Below, one piece after another: positions 45,063-56,706 of a stretch of 64,000 bases of DNA. Both the position numbers and the translations under genes were made by a program. Source of the DNA: Plantago major (lineage: Eukaryota > Streptophyta > Magnoliopsida > Lamiales > Plantaginaceae). The stretch spans positions 103,115 to 167,114 of the forward strand of contig JAIFAC010000137.1 of the NCBI GenBank assembly GCA_026545765.1, given 5' to 3'. A model generated the notes under the pieces. That model was not told the origin of the DNA and searched no databases. It worked only from the letters and a program-made list of their open reading frames with translations. Each line of letters begins with the position of its first letter. Within the stretch, counting starts at the first letter, position 1.

Positions 45063-45270
45063 ATAAATAACCACCATAGCACCACCACCATCTCCGGCGA
45101 AATCACCCCCAACTCCGACCACCATCACCATCTCCGGCGAAGCCACCATCACCATCTCCGGCCACCACTACTACCATCTCCGACCACCACCACCATCCCC
45201 GTCCACCACTACAATCTCCGGCCACCACCACCATCATCTCCGGTCACCACTACCATCTCCGGCCACAACC
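45063..45270. repeat. CACCAC/CTCCGGC minisatellite
   Basis: About ten irregular units of the type CACCACCATCTCCGGC over 200 bases, flanked by AT-rich DNA. A related motif in the complementary orientation lies at 49325-49460. Confidence 0.8.
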
Positions 45271-45447
45271 AACACCACCACTAGTTATAGTTAATGAAGT
45301 TTTTCCAATTCATTTCCACTAATCTCGAAGGACATCTAATGTGCCAGTGTGCTCAACCTCTCACTATACCGACCTCCACTACCAGCTCCGGCCACCCACC
45401 GCCACTACCCAATTACGTACAGAACTGAATCAGCGAACGATGCTGCA

Positions 45448-45660
45448 GCAATATGAATGAATGCTGCAACGTCAACTATTTATTCTTACATTTTTCCCGT
45501 CTCAAAATGCTACTGCGATATGAATGAATGCTGCTGCGTCAACAATTTATTCTTACATTTTTCCCGTCTCAAAATGCTACTGCGATATGAATGATGTCAG
45601 ATCGTTTGGTTCGCAGCTGCAATGTCAGATCGATATGAATGAATGCCGCAGCGCCACAAT
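45448..45660. repeat. Tandem repeat of about 68-75 bp
   Basis: A unit with GATATGAATGAATGCTGC, TTATTCTTACATTTTTCCCG and CTCAAAATGCTACTGC occurs about 2.5 times (near 45449, 45517 and in decayed form near 45625). The first two copies are almost identical. Confidence 0.8.
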
Positions 45661-45789
45661 TTATTGTTATGAATGTACATTACATAAATTTACAATCAAT
45701 ATAATCATATTAATTCATTTATCTAGAAAACATGAACTATATTTGTATGCATCTAAAAGTTACATAAACACTTCTTCGTGACCAAAAAC

Positions 45790-45990
45790 GATCCGATGAT
45801 AAATTGGATTAATTACCGATCAAATATAATAGTAAATTATTTGATTAAAATTATATAATAAAATTTTACTTATTAAAATTTCATTATATGATTTTTATTA
45901 AATTATTTACTACAAGTTTAAGATTAATTTGTGGTCAAAATCGAAGACTGTTGATCGCAAAATAGTAAAATTGTATCTCTTTATGAGGCA
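45790..45990. mobile_element. Diverged MITE, relative of 30224-30477
   Basis: It shares the interior of the Stowaway-like MITE (AAATTATATAATAAAATTTTA-like palindrome, GATTAATTTGTGGTCAAA, GTTGATCGCAAAATAGTAAAAT). Terminal repeats are decayed, so exact ends are uncertain. Confidence 0.5.
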
Positions 45991-46956
45991 GTACAATGAT
46001 TTATATTTGTGGACAAATAATCATTTCTTGTATAATTGATTTACTTGAAGATGTATTCCTTAAGCCCAAACAAGATTTTTATGTTTTTTTTTGTCCAGGT
46101 CGAATAACTAAAAATTTGACCACTAATTAATCTTAAATTAAATTGGTGAATTCAATTATAGTTTAAATTTAGTAGATACTTTTTACAGCCCCACCAACAA
46201 AATCAATTTGAGCGGAACAAACAATCATATATTCACCGTTAAATTATACAATTGCGTTTTCACACAAAAGCACGTAGCACATGAGTGACATCGTGAAATT
46301 GTACGAATAATATGTGAAATTAAAAATGTATTGGTGGCAACTACACTCTTATTTCATTTAGCTTAAAACTAACCTACATGCATGAATATGTTTAAGCATG
46401 CTTAATAATTTGACTAACGTCTAAGCTTCCATTCATTCATATGTAGTGTTAATGATAATAGTTAAATTAGGAATTCAGTGGGCTACCTAGTTCGAGCATT
46501 ATAGTATGATAATTATAGTAGATCTCGTATAGATTCTAGAGTCTCTACCATTTTTCCCCGTATAGTCGATTTGATTGTCAACATATCATTTTAATGAATC
46601 TTATTTTTAAGATGTGGTTGGCATTTGGGATTTTCTTTGGGTGAACATATCCTAGTTGAATTACCTCTTAGCCCCTTGCCCTTGTCGACTTGCTTTTCGC
46701 TCCTCCAACCTATTGGAGTTATCGATTGAGATTACGCCTCTCAACTTAGACTATATTCTCTTCAACTGAAATTTACTGAACTAAACCGAACTGAATGGAA
46801 CCGTGGCACAAGTATAGCATAAAATAATACTAAACAGAGCTGAATTGAACTTAACTGGATGGAACTGAGATGAATGAGTTTTAAGTTGAAGAAAACAGAG
46901 CCTTACTTTATTTGAATGTTCTAATTACTTCATTGGATTGCCCGAATGATAAAAAT
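45991..46956. other. Anonymous AT-rich DNA
   Basis: No gene, long repeat or element end was seen. Confidence 0.4.
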
Positions 46957-47512
46957 TTCACCAGCGGACATAGATCTAGCTTATATAAAATGAATTACGC
47001 TAACCGACCTAATAACATACTAGAGTAGTTCAAGTTACTCTATGTAGATGGTCGCAAGAAACATTAAACATGTCCAACTAATTTGTAGAATTCGGTCGGT
47101 CTTCACACCTGTATGCAGACATTGTAACCATTAGAGATTGTCGCATATGAGTAGTACTATTTTTCGAGTCGAGCCTAACCGAAGGCTCGCCCGACAGTTA
47201 TTTGAGCGAGCTCGAGCTCGACTTCATACTGCTTCACCAATGACATAGATCTAACTTATATAAAGTGAATTACGCTAACCGACTTAATAACATACTAGAG
47301 TAGTTCAAGTTACTCTGTGTAGATGGTCGCAAGAAACATTAAACATGTCCAACTAATTTGTAGAATTCGGTCGTTCTTCACACCTTTATGCAGACATCGT
47401 AACCATTAGAGATCGTCGCATATGAGTAGTAATCGTTGAGTCGAGTTTACCGAGGGCTCGCCGATAAGCTATTTCGAAGTTTAGCTCGGCCTCGACTTCA
47501 TACTCGCCAATG
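46957..47512. repeat. 275 bp tandem duplication
   Basis: Unit 1 (46957-47231) and unit 2 (47232-47510) share long identical stretches such as TGAATTACGCTAACCGAC and AGATGGTCGCAAGAAACA at a spacing of 275 bases. A third unit seems to start at 47500 and stops at once. The copies differ at a few percent of sites. Confidence 0.9.
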
Positions 47513-47713
47513 ATCTTCAATTGCTACGCCGATGGCAAGAAAGAAGAAGATAAAGTCTATGCAGAAGCTAGGGTCTTGACGACTCAACATTTAGTCTTTC
47601 TTGACAATTACATCTCGATGGGTCTACTTGATTTAATTCTTGATTTATTTGTGGTTGATCGACTCGTAAATGCATTCAAATTTCACGAACCCAGATACCA
47701 TCCTTATCTCTTT

Positions 47714-47896
47714 TCAATGTCCTCGAATATCAAAACCATGACTCCACCCATATTTAGAATAGAATTTTGAAACAGCATCCAAATCCTTAAATTTCTCGGG
47801 CACGATCATCGTGGGTTCCTTTTCCTTCGACTTATCTTTGAATGTAGCATCGTGATTCACGTCAAAATTACCACATGACATTTCGTGAATTCGCAT
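47714..47896 (-). pseudogene. Possible FAR1/FHY3-like N-terminal fragment
   Basis: The minus-strand protein ends ...PEKFKDLDAVSKFYSKYGWSHG..., similar to the start of the FAR1 DNA-binding domain (a stretch in which a helix with conserved Tyr precedes a Gly-Phe-x-Ile/Val pair). The rest of the domain, including its zinc ligands, is not readable beyond 47714. FAR1 proteins are regulators that descend from Mutator-like transposases. The match is short. Confidence 0.35.
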
Positions 47897-48540
47897 ATCA
47901 TGACATATTATTGTTATATAAAAGTTGAAAGATAAACAAAATTACCGCTTAACGAAAAATATAATTCACAAAATCGTGGGTGACGTCAATGATATGTAAC
48001 AATGTTGTAATATTAACTACTGTATCATAAACTTTAAATATCAATACTTTGCCACATCGATACATATTATCGCTGCAACAATCGCATGAGTTCCATCTGA
48101 CTAATTATCGATGCAGCATCGCATGTAACAATGTTTTAACATTAACTATCAGATTACAAACTTTAAATACTAATACTTTGCCACATCGATACATATTATC
48201 TGCAAGATCGTGGGTTCCTTTTCCTTCGATTTATCTTAGAAAGTAGCATCGTGATTCACGTCAAAATTACCACATGACATTTTTGGTGAATTGGCATATC
48301 ATGGCATATTATTGTTATATAAAAGTTGAAAGATAAACAAAAATTACCGATTAACGAAAAATATAATTCACAAAACGGTGGGTTGACGCTGCAGCGACAT
48401 GTAACAATGTTGTAACATTAACTATTGTTTCATAAACTTTAAATATCTATACTTTGCCACATCGATACATATTATCGTCAACAAAGATCGCATGAGTTCC
48501 ATCTTATTAATTCAAAGATATTGCCAACTTTGATGATCTC
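47811..48540. repeat. Tandem repeat of about 400 bp with inner repeats
   Basis: A unit beginning GTGGGTTCCTTTTCCTTCGA occurs at 47811 and 48210; both copies continue through TAGCATCGTGATTCACGTCA and AAAAGTTGAAAGATAAAC. Inside it a shorter motif with CTTTGCCACATCGATACATA recurs at about 48048, 48176 and 48454. The repeat includes part of the possible FAR1-like fragment. Confidence 0.85.
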
Positions 48541-49324
48541 CAAATTATATCACTTAACAAGAACTTGAAAATAACTCCATACAAAATACTCAAAATCGAA
48601 ATACTGAGAATGGATCCAAACAATTAATAGAAGGGCAACATCATACATACCTTTCACCAATAAGATACGGATGAACTTATAATTGAAGAACGATGGGTAT
48701 CCGCCTACGATTTGTTCATATCAAAATAATGCCTTCTTCGGGTGTTCAGCTTTTTTATCTTTGAACCTCTATAGACAAAAGACTAGTAGAAAGCTAAAGT
48801 TGAAGAGTTAACTAACAAAACTCAAAAATTAAAATTGAAAAAAAAGAATACATTTTGCATTGGTTTATGAAATTATTTAAGACATGTTGGTTTGGTTGTT
48901 TAAAAATTGTTAAACTCAGGTTTAACTTAAAGAAGAAAATTAGAGCACACCATTTAATTTAATAAAATGAGGGAGCAATGCATTAATGTTTGTTATTTAT
49001 TTATGAAACATACAATGCAACAGCAATACATTTACAATGATACTGCGAAAATAGCTATATTTGTTGTTTAGAGTATCAAACGGATGCAACAGCATTGAGT
49101 TACAATGATGTAGTGAGAATCATCGTGTTTACTTGACATTGTCAAAGAAATGCTACATCATAATGGTAACATTGTTGCAGCATTACGTACTGAGTTTTTT
49201 TGCAGAGTCCAGCCATGGCTACTGATGTCGGATAAATCATCTAAACTCGTCGATTTTTCATACTGGGTTTGGAATTTCAGTGGATCCGGTGGAGTCTAAT
49301 GTTCTCGTCAGATTTCGGTGTGTT
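48541..49324. other. Anonymous AT-rich DNA
   Basis: No gene was recognised. Fragments similar to the GAATGC/ACATTGTTGCAGC words of the neighbouring repeats occur near 49160. Confidence 0.4.
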
Positions 49325-49460
49325 TGAGGTGGTTGCCGGATTTTGGTGGTATCGTCGGATTCCGGCGTGCTCAGGTGGTTGCCGGATTCTGGAGGTGACT
49401 GAGGTGGTCGCCGAACTCCGGTGGTGGCTGAGGTGGTTGCCGGATTCCGGTCAATGGAGG
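49325..49460. repeat. GGTGGTTGCCGGATTCCGG minisatellite
   Basis: Four to five irregular units of GGTGGTTGCCGGATTC-type sequence. The complement resembles the 45063-45270 minisatellite. Confidence 0.75.
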
Positions 49461-51177
49461 AGATAGAAAATAATTTTAATAATATTGAAATAATTATTTT
49501 AATATAATCAAATAACATTTAATAATCAAAGATGTTTATTTTATTATAATGCGACATCGCACAACGTTATTATGCGATAGTGCGACGCCCCTTCGCTTAA
49601 AAAATAATCCAATGGATGAGATTGAATCAAAAGTTGATCTAACAGTTTAAAGGGGTGTACAATATTAGCCATGCCCTACTTAAGGACATGAAGGCGAATG
49701 CTCAGGTTGAAGCTAACTCATAAAATTGTTGCCACTATTTTAATCAACTAATGGTAGCTTAACCAAATGAAAACTGAAGTCTTTATGGATGCCTAATAAT
49801 TTTTACAAGTAGAAGCAAGCATGAAATAGATGCAGATAACTAATATCAGTTGGATTGTTTCACTCCAGCTTGTTGCTTCCACAAAATACCGAAACAAATT
49901 TAGAGACTTGCCGTTCATAGTTTTGTTTAGTTATAATCATGCAGACTTGAGAACATGAACCAAAAAACATCAATTCAAGATAACTCACAAAATTGTCACC
50001 ACACTATATCAATCATCTAATGGCAGTAGTGTACTAAAGTGCTAATATACTTGATCAATCTAGCGAGTAGATGAAGGCATGGAAGAGTTACCGGGCACAT
50101 GAATTTACCTGGATACCAACAACCTGTCATGTTTCTCTTTGCCAACACAATTTTTTCGACCTCATCATCCTCTCGCCCATGGATCGGTTCTTCATTGAGA
50201 TCGCACCAATGCTTGGAAGACATGGATCTCATCCCCAAAAGACTTCTCCATCTTCGAAGTTGTAGCAGAGAATCTGAATTAGGGTAATTGGGAATTGTAA
50301 TTGGGAGTGGTACCATTCGAGTTGTGGTAAGTGAGGGATTTAGAGGAGGCAAGATGCAAGATTCCTAGGCGGAGTGCTAGATTAATCTGGTCAAGGAGGG
50401 ATGCATGTGAGCCTATTGATCGACGAAGACGGAGAAGGAGCCGAGTGCTTTGATCATCAATGGTGGGTGTGTACACACTGTATGGACCCACGCTTGGGGC
50501 TAATATACATATAGGTCCGTCCGCCAAAAACTAAAAAATAATTATTTTTTTGAAATATTTACTCCAGAAGTACTAATGATATGCGTATTTCAATGGAATA
50601 TTGTCAAATTATGTTTTGTGATTGAGTGATAGTGTAATTTTGATTCTCAATGAGAATGTGGGGTCAATTCCTACCAATTCTATACGGGCCGCAGTGAACA
50701 GTGTTTGCAGACAGTGAGATATGAGAAGTATGTCACGTGGGTCATGAGTATAATATTAGCTAAAGTTTAGGCCTATGTGCCAATAGATAAAAATAACCCC
50801 AAAATAGGCTCATAGCAAGTGTATGCATGTAAATGAAAGGCAAGGTATGTGATCGAATGAGGCCATAAAATGTGGTTACCGAATGGATGGACAAAAATTG
50901 ACCACAAAGACAAAAAGCCAATAGATATATGTTGATGTTGTCAACATGTCGGATCCCAAATGTGTTCAGGTTGGATTATAACCATTTCAAAGCATATTCA
51001 TAAGGATAACTCATATTTTTACATTTTAAATAGTTATAAGCATAAAAAAGATACTCAATGATATAATATTGAATGAAAATTACTCAATGAAGTACTACTC
51101 AATAGTGCAAGATCAAGCAAAATCAGATTGGTACTTGTAGTTATATTACAAGAATTAGTAAAACTATAAAGTATTAA
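49461..51177. other. Intergenic DNA
   Basis: No supported gene. A 111-codon frame on the minus strand (50352-50017) has no recognisable similarity. The rest is AT-rich. Confidence 0.4.
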
Positions 51178-52363
51178 GGTTCCGTTTGGTTCACCCAAAT
51201 CCAGCCTTACAGAGGATCTATGTCCAAAAAATCAGGTTTGTTTAGCATTTTTTGTTTGAGATTTGGGGGGGGTCAAATTTGGGCTTGCACGTGATTGGTC
51301 GAAATTATTTACATGGCAACGAAATCCGGATTAATGAAATCCAGGCCAACTATTGGGCTTTGGCTCCAAGTTCAATTTCACCTCACATTTCCACTCAATT
51401 CAGCCCATCATGACCATTTACTTTTCTTTGGCCCACATAATTGTTGGGCCACATGAATAGTAGGGCGGAATGGATAGTTGGGCTGAATTAATAGTAGTCC
51501 AAAAATATGATAATTAACTAGGGACATTCTTATATGCTCATTTCATTCTTGGTTAATCTAAGTATAAACAAACTGAATGATTATATTATAACGACGTAAT
51601 TAAAGTACTAATTGTAATTAATTAACATGCAACATTTGATCTACGTAGAGTAATAATTAAAATAAAATTAAAGTACATACGTACTCAACTGACTCAAATA
51701 ACAGTGCGTTTCTTGAACCACCTAACATGATTAACTAGCAAATTACAACATAATTAAACCTACATTACTACTACTACTCAAGGGGAACCGGAGCAGGAGA
51801 CAATGCGACTAATACCTATGTTACATTTCTAAAATTATAAGCTCCTTTGTTTATTTCAATTCCTACTTTTAACCCACCTACATCTAGATTTTTCGTACAA
51901 TTGCATTCTACACATTTCATCATTTGGTTCGATAATTAAACAAAACGAATGACTCGTGTGTTTTTAACTAGAATATCAATTCATATTACAATTAAATATT
52001 CATGTTCGTATTTTTTTCATGTGAACTAAAAATAACAATATCAATCAAAATGAATCGCACTAACTATTTTCATAAAAACTTGTTTCGAATATACCTTATG
52101 AACAGTGAACCTTACGAATATTCGATAAAATAATGTTAACAAAACACATTTTCAACATTAAAATAAATTTGAAATCGCTCCAAAACTAAACAAATCAAAA
52201 CAAAATGGAGATGAATTTGGGTTTCAACCATCATACAAAGCCGAAACCCCACAACAAAAAACCAACCAAATTGAATCTAAAGGCCAAAAAAACCATGATT
52301 TAATCCGGATTTATATTTCTGGACCACTTTTGAAGCCCAAAGCCATTGAAACCAAACAGAGCC
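51178..52363. mobile_element. PIF/Harbinger-like non-autonomous element
   Basis: 1186 bases with terminal inverted repeats GGTTCCGTTTGGTTCA and, at the right, the complement of GGCTCTGTTTGGTTTCA, flanked by TAA on both sides (51175-51177, 52364-52366). The GG(C/T)TC(C/T)GTTTGGTT end and 3 bp TAA duplication fit Tourist/Harbinger elements. No transposase ORF inside. It sits at the 3' end of the F-box gene. Confidence 0.8.
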
Positions 52364-54787
52364 TAAGGGCCTACGGATATTGTTAAACAAGGTGAAGTCC
52401 TCGGAAATTTTGATAATTTTCTTCTAATATGATCTTTGCAACGCAGGGTTGAGGAAACATGAATTTTCCTCAGCTTTTCACCATTCAACATGAAAAATTT
52501 TGCCAAATTATATTGTGGTCCTTCACAACCAAAATATCTAACTTTTACTTCCTCCAAGTGATATACAATACAAGCCGCACATGTTCCTCCTCTTCGTCAT
52601 CAAAATGTTCTAATCCAGCCTAACTCAGGACAAAACAAAAGCCAATGAAAGACGGATAAACATTATAGTTATAACAAAATCATTAAAAGTTTTTACTAAG
52701 AACATAGGTGATATACATATACGTAGAAAATGATATAAAATGTCCACTCATAAATATTTATTAGTATTGATGAAAACATTATACATATAATTAAGAATTT
52801 AAGATCATAAATCCGTTTTCGTGATTCTCATTTATACAATTCTTCCAAAGACTTTGTGAAGTCTTGTGTTAGACCATCAATGGTTACAAACAAATACAAC
52901 AAATACTATGTTGTAAATCAAAACATATATGGTTATGTCTAACACAAGATTTGCCCTCAAAAATATATATTATCATTAGTTAAAAGTAATATATTAGAAC
53001 ACTAGATTAATCTGTTTTTTCCTTAATTAAGGAAAGACCGTCTTTCCCAGACTTGCTCATTTTCACAATTATTCTTCAGAAGAGAAAAAAAAAGGTAAAA
53101 AAGAAAGAAAATAAATATGAAGGGAAAAACAGATCTTACCACGCTTACTGACAAGAATTTCAGTGTTGGTGCTGCATCAAGTAATTGAAATAGATCTCCA
53201 ACTCTATTATTATCACACGTCATTACAGTTAGTTCTCTCAGATGATCAAAACGGTAAAGAGCAGTTTCAACCTGGGTACAAAATATAAGATAAAGATCAA
53301 TTAGAATAACTAGGTGTGTGTGTATATAAAGTATAGTATATATGGTTAAAGAGAAAACAAGAATCTAACATATGCATTCCGTGCTTGTAATGAACACTGA
53401 CAAGAAATTAAGAATAAAAAAGTAGCGATCGACTTTAAAAATTGAAATGATGGATTGAGGTGTATGTAATGTAACTAACCGGAGCAGTAACATATGCTAA
53501 GGAGTTCATTATAATCAAAATTTCGAGACCAGTGAACTCTTTGAATAGATTCCGTATTTGTAATCCAATTCTTATACTCAACTGAGGATCCATATCCACA
53601 TATTCATATTCTTCGACTATTGCATCTTCAACAGTAATACGTGCACAAGTAACTGAACTTCCATTCAAAATCCTAATGTTATAATCACCAATTTCAAACA
53701 TAGTAAGCATAGGAGCATCTACCACAATGGAATAGTCAGGTAGCTGTGTATTATACATAATGGATTTGAATCTAGTTAGACAAGGAGCATATATTTCAAC
53801 TGACTTCACATTCACCCACTTGGTATTCATTAGTTCCAACTCCTTTAGGACAACAAACTTGAATGTCACAATGCTGCTGCTACTATCTCCGCCATTCAGT
53901 TCAATTTCCAAATTTGTAAGATCCAAGATAGTCAGCCTAGGAACAAAGTTGTGCGTCGCAACATTCAAGGTCATCTGCATTTTTTGGATTTTGAACATTT
54001 CTATTGCCAACTTCAGTATTTGCAGGGAAGTGCCATTGATAAGGCTCCTGGGGAAGACAATGCGGGCTTCAATTGGTATACTCCTCACAAAAAATATAAA
54101 ACTCTCAAGATCATGTGTCGAAGCAGTAGAAATCCACAATTGCAGACGACTTGAGTACTTTTTTCCACGACATTGGAGATGAAAATTTCTGAGCTTCAGC
54201 CCTGTAGAGATAAGTATCCTATCCATTATGTTACAAAAAGTTCGAGGGCTAATCTCTTTATTGTAATCATTCACGTTAACAGTGTAGGACAAGGCCCATT
54301 TGTCTTTCCATTCCCTGCACAAGGTACTTGTCCGAATAGCATCACGGGTGCACAAATAGGACAATATATGAGCTACTAAACTGTCAGGAAGACTAGTTAA
54401 CCGATCTTCATCATCTTCCACATTGCCTACATGACCTTTCTTACTACGTTTCACTTTTTTCAAGGCATATCCACCTCACCTTCAACATTGGCAACCTGAG
54501 ATTTCGTGCTTTTCAATTTTTCCAATTGCATATCCACCTCATCTTCCACATTGCCAACATGACGCTTTCTTACTACGTTTCACTATTTTCGATTGCATAT
54601 CCACTTCATGTTCAACATTGGCAACCTGAGATTTCTTGCTTTTCAATTTTTCTACTGGCACATCCACCTCATTTTCCAAATCGCCAACATGACATTTTTT
54701 ACTACGTTATCTTTTTTGGATGCTATATGCACCTGACATTCACATTGGCAGCATGAGGTTTCTTACATGTCAACTTTTAGACATCAT
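52363..54787 (-). CDS. F-box/LRR/FBD protein gene
   Basis: Three coding exons on the minus strand: up to 54793-53480, 53271-53140 and 52619-52363, joined in phase 0 (donors GTTAGT and GTAAGA, acceptors CCCAG and GTTAG). The F-box is at the front of the long open stretch (DRLTSLPDSLVAHILSYL), followed by leucine-rich segments (RLTILDLTNLEIEL, VLKELELMN) and a C-terminal FBD-type domain in exon 3 (EEVKVRYFGCEG, AKFFMLNGEKL). F-box proteins recruit targets to SCF ubiquitin ligases through SKP1-like partners; FBD members are numerous and mostly uncharacterised. The N-terminus is made of repeated Lys-rich units (54460-54790) whose frame is broken, so the best start is ATG at 54787, just inside an acceptor at 54794. 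A one-base frameshift seems present near 52590. A PIF element supplies the stop codon. Confidence 0.75.
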
Positions 54788-54790
54788 ATC
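54440..54790 (-). repeat. N-terminal coding repeats of the F-box gene
   Basis: Units of about 60 bases, arranged as 120-base pairs, encode Lys-rich peptides of the pattern VKRSKK-HVGNVEDEVDM / LKSKKSQVANVE. At least five recognisable units run from 54440 to 54790. Several small indels break the frame here. Confidence 0.75.
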
Positions 54791-54793
54791 TAC

Positions 54794-56032
54794 CTGAAAT
54801 CATGCAAATTATAGTATAATCACTCTACATGAATCCTACTATTCGCTCGATTTAGTATGTTTCAAGAATATGGTGCAAAAATTGATAATGAAAAGAAAAA
54901 CACTTAAAAAGTTAAAACCTCTAGTAAAAATCAGTGAGGAAAAGAAATCAATGTACGGTTAAAGAAGTAGGCTACACATATCTGCAGTCGATAAAGATAA
55001 TATGGAATATGAAATTTTAATTAGCTATTTGACTCTAAAGCAGGTCTTTTTGAACATCAGTTTTGTTGGAGTCCTTGTAACAAAGAGTAAAAAGTTGCGT
55101 ACACAAACTCTATGAGTATGTTATCCATATCAATCATCCATCACCATTCTCCAAAGAAATAACAGGGAACGGGGTACAATCTTAATTAAGTATACTAATT
55201 GCTTGAAAATTATTTTAACCAAAAAAGATATGTATGACTAGCTATATATAAGTATGAGAGAGTTGTAACTTGTAAATAATATACGTACTAAGGTATTCTA
55301 CGAAGAGTCTAGACCTGCAGGTATAAATATGATGAAGAATTTTCGAGAAAGAAGAGGATCCATAAAAATCTGAATTCTTCAGTTATTTAATTGAATTCTC
55401 CAATAATCAACATACTTTGTTATAATGGTTCTGAAAATAACGGAATAAATTGAGAACATAATCAAAGAAGATATTAGAAATTGACCTAATTGTCCAGGCC
55501 AAGTTGAAGATTAAGGAGAGTAGCGATGCTGTCTGCTGAGAATCGACTGAATCTGAGCTGAGTCTGTGTGTATGTTATGTATACCTGTATGTCTGCGTGA
55601 ATTAAACGGCCAAAATCTAACAGTAAGCATATAATGAGATGCATATCGAATTGTTTTTGACCGAATTCTAATTACATTACCAGAAAAGCAAAGCATAATT
55701 AGAAGCTTGTTGAATTTTTACACAACACATCAAGCTCAAAGAATCAGAAAGCAAAGATAGAAACTCCCAAAACTAATCTGTCAGTCAGCAAACAATCAGA
55801 TGCACATTGAATAAAATACAAACTTAACTTTTTTTCTTTAGGCAAAAGCGTTTACGAACTCAAAGAAGAAGAATAACCCAGATCTGAGGGTGTTGATATA
55901 GGTGTGGTTGGTATAGAAATAGGGTATGAATAGTTGTAATATTTGACGTTAAAAAAAAGTAAAAAAATAACCCAGATCAGGATGTAAATCGAATAGAAAC
56001 CCAGATCGAGAAGAAGAAGAAAAGCGTCTTAC
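54794..56032 (-). other. Probable 5' UTR intron of the F-box gene
   Basis: Minus strand donor TACG/GTAAGACG at 56032 and acceptor ATGATTTCAG at 54794, directly before the ATG. 1239 bases, AT-rich, no coding sequence seen inside. Confidence 0.5.
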
Positions 56033-56120
56033 CGTACAGATGGATACTGGTGATCGATTGATGGAGTTGGCAGGTGATGTTCGTGAAGAGGTGCTGAATT
56101 TGGACTGGAGTGGTAGAATT
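56033..56120 (-). other. Probable 5' UTR exon of the F-box gene
   Basis: It lies upstream of the donor at 56032; the minus-strand sequence is a pyrimidine-rich leader without a useful ATG. The upstream end is a guess: TATA-like TTATATAACTTTC (about 56236-56248) and CCTTATTTAATTTAA (about 56138-56152) are candidates for the core promoter. Confidence 0.4.
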
Positions 56121-56626
56121 GGATGCTGGAGGCGTTAAGTTAAATTAAATAAGGGAGGCAGACGTTAAACAGAAGGGAGACGGGCCAGATTAGGTGTGTG
56201 TGGAAGTTGGGCTCATCAACATTGGGGATTGGGCTCAAGAAAGTTATATAACGGCTATAATGCCAGCAACGGTAACAACTAGTACGACGTAATAAAACAA
56301 GAGAAACGGCTAGGTTATGACATAGGTGAACAATGCTGCACTGATCATTGTGTCTCCTTGGTCCTTTTAACCGTCTTTTGTTAGTCCCTGATCCTTGTTT
56401 TATATATAGTAGTTTAGGGCGTTTTTATGTTTGTTTGCTTATTTGTGTTTTGTAGGCTTTTGTCTTCTAGGTGTGCTTTGGATGCAATGATGACTTATCT
56501 AGATGTGAATCGAGTGAAGGAATCACGAGTTCGAAGTGTTCTCGAAGACCGCCTCGTTGAATAAAGGAAGCAAGGAACATATCTCCAAATCTGCATAGCT
56601 CGCCGCGGCGGGCTAATACCCTCCGC
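56121..56626. other. Upstream region and unassigned repeat
   Basis: 56121-56340 is probably the F-box promoter region. From about 56340 to 56626 the base composition changes and a CGCCGCGGCGGGC palindrome appears at 56611-56623; it may be a transposon end, but I cannot assign it. Confidence 0.35.
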
Positions 56627-56705
56627 CCCCTAAACCCTAAACCCCAAACCCCAAACCCTAACCCAAAACCCTAAACCCTAAACCCTAACCCCAAACCTAA
56701 ACCCG
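56627..56705. repeat. Degenerate interstitial telomere-like tract
   Basis: About eleven units close to CCCTAAA (Arabidopsis-type telomere repeat), with many CCCCAAA and CCCTAA variants. It directly abuts the truncated chromovirus integrase. Confidence 0.85.
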
Positions 56706-56706
56706 A

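Noticed and set aside
47510..47770. 86-codon plus-strand frame
   Set aside because: It overlaps the opposite-strand FAR1-like piece and a tandem duplication, and has no recognisable domain.
50017..50352. 111-codon minus-strand frame
   Set aside because: No similarity, coding bias or gene context that I can point to.
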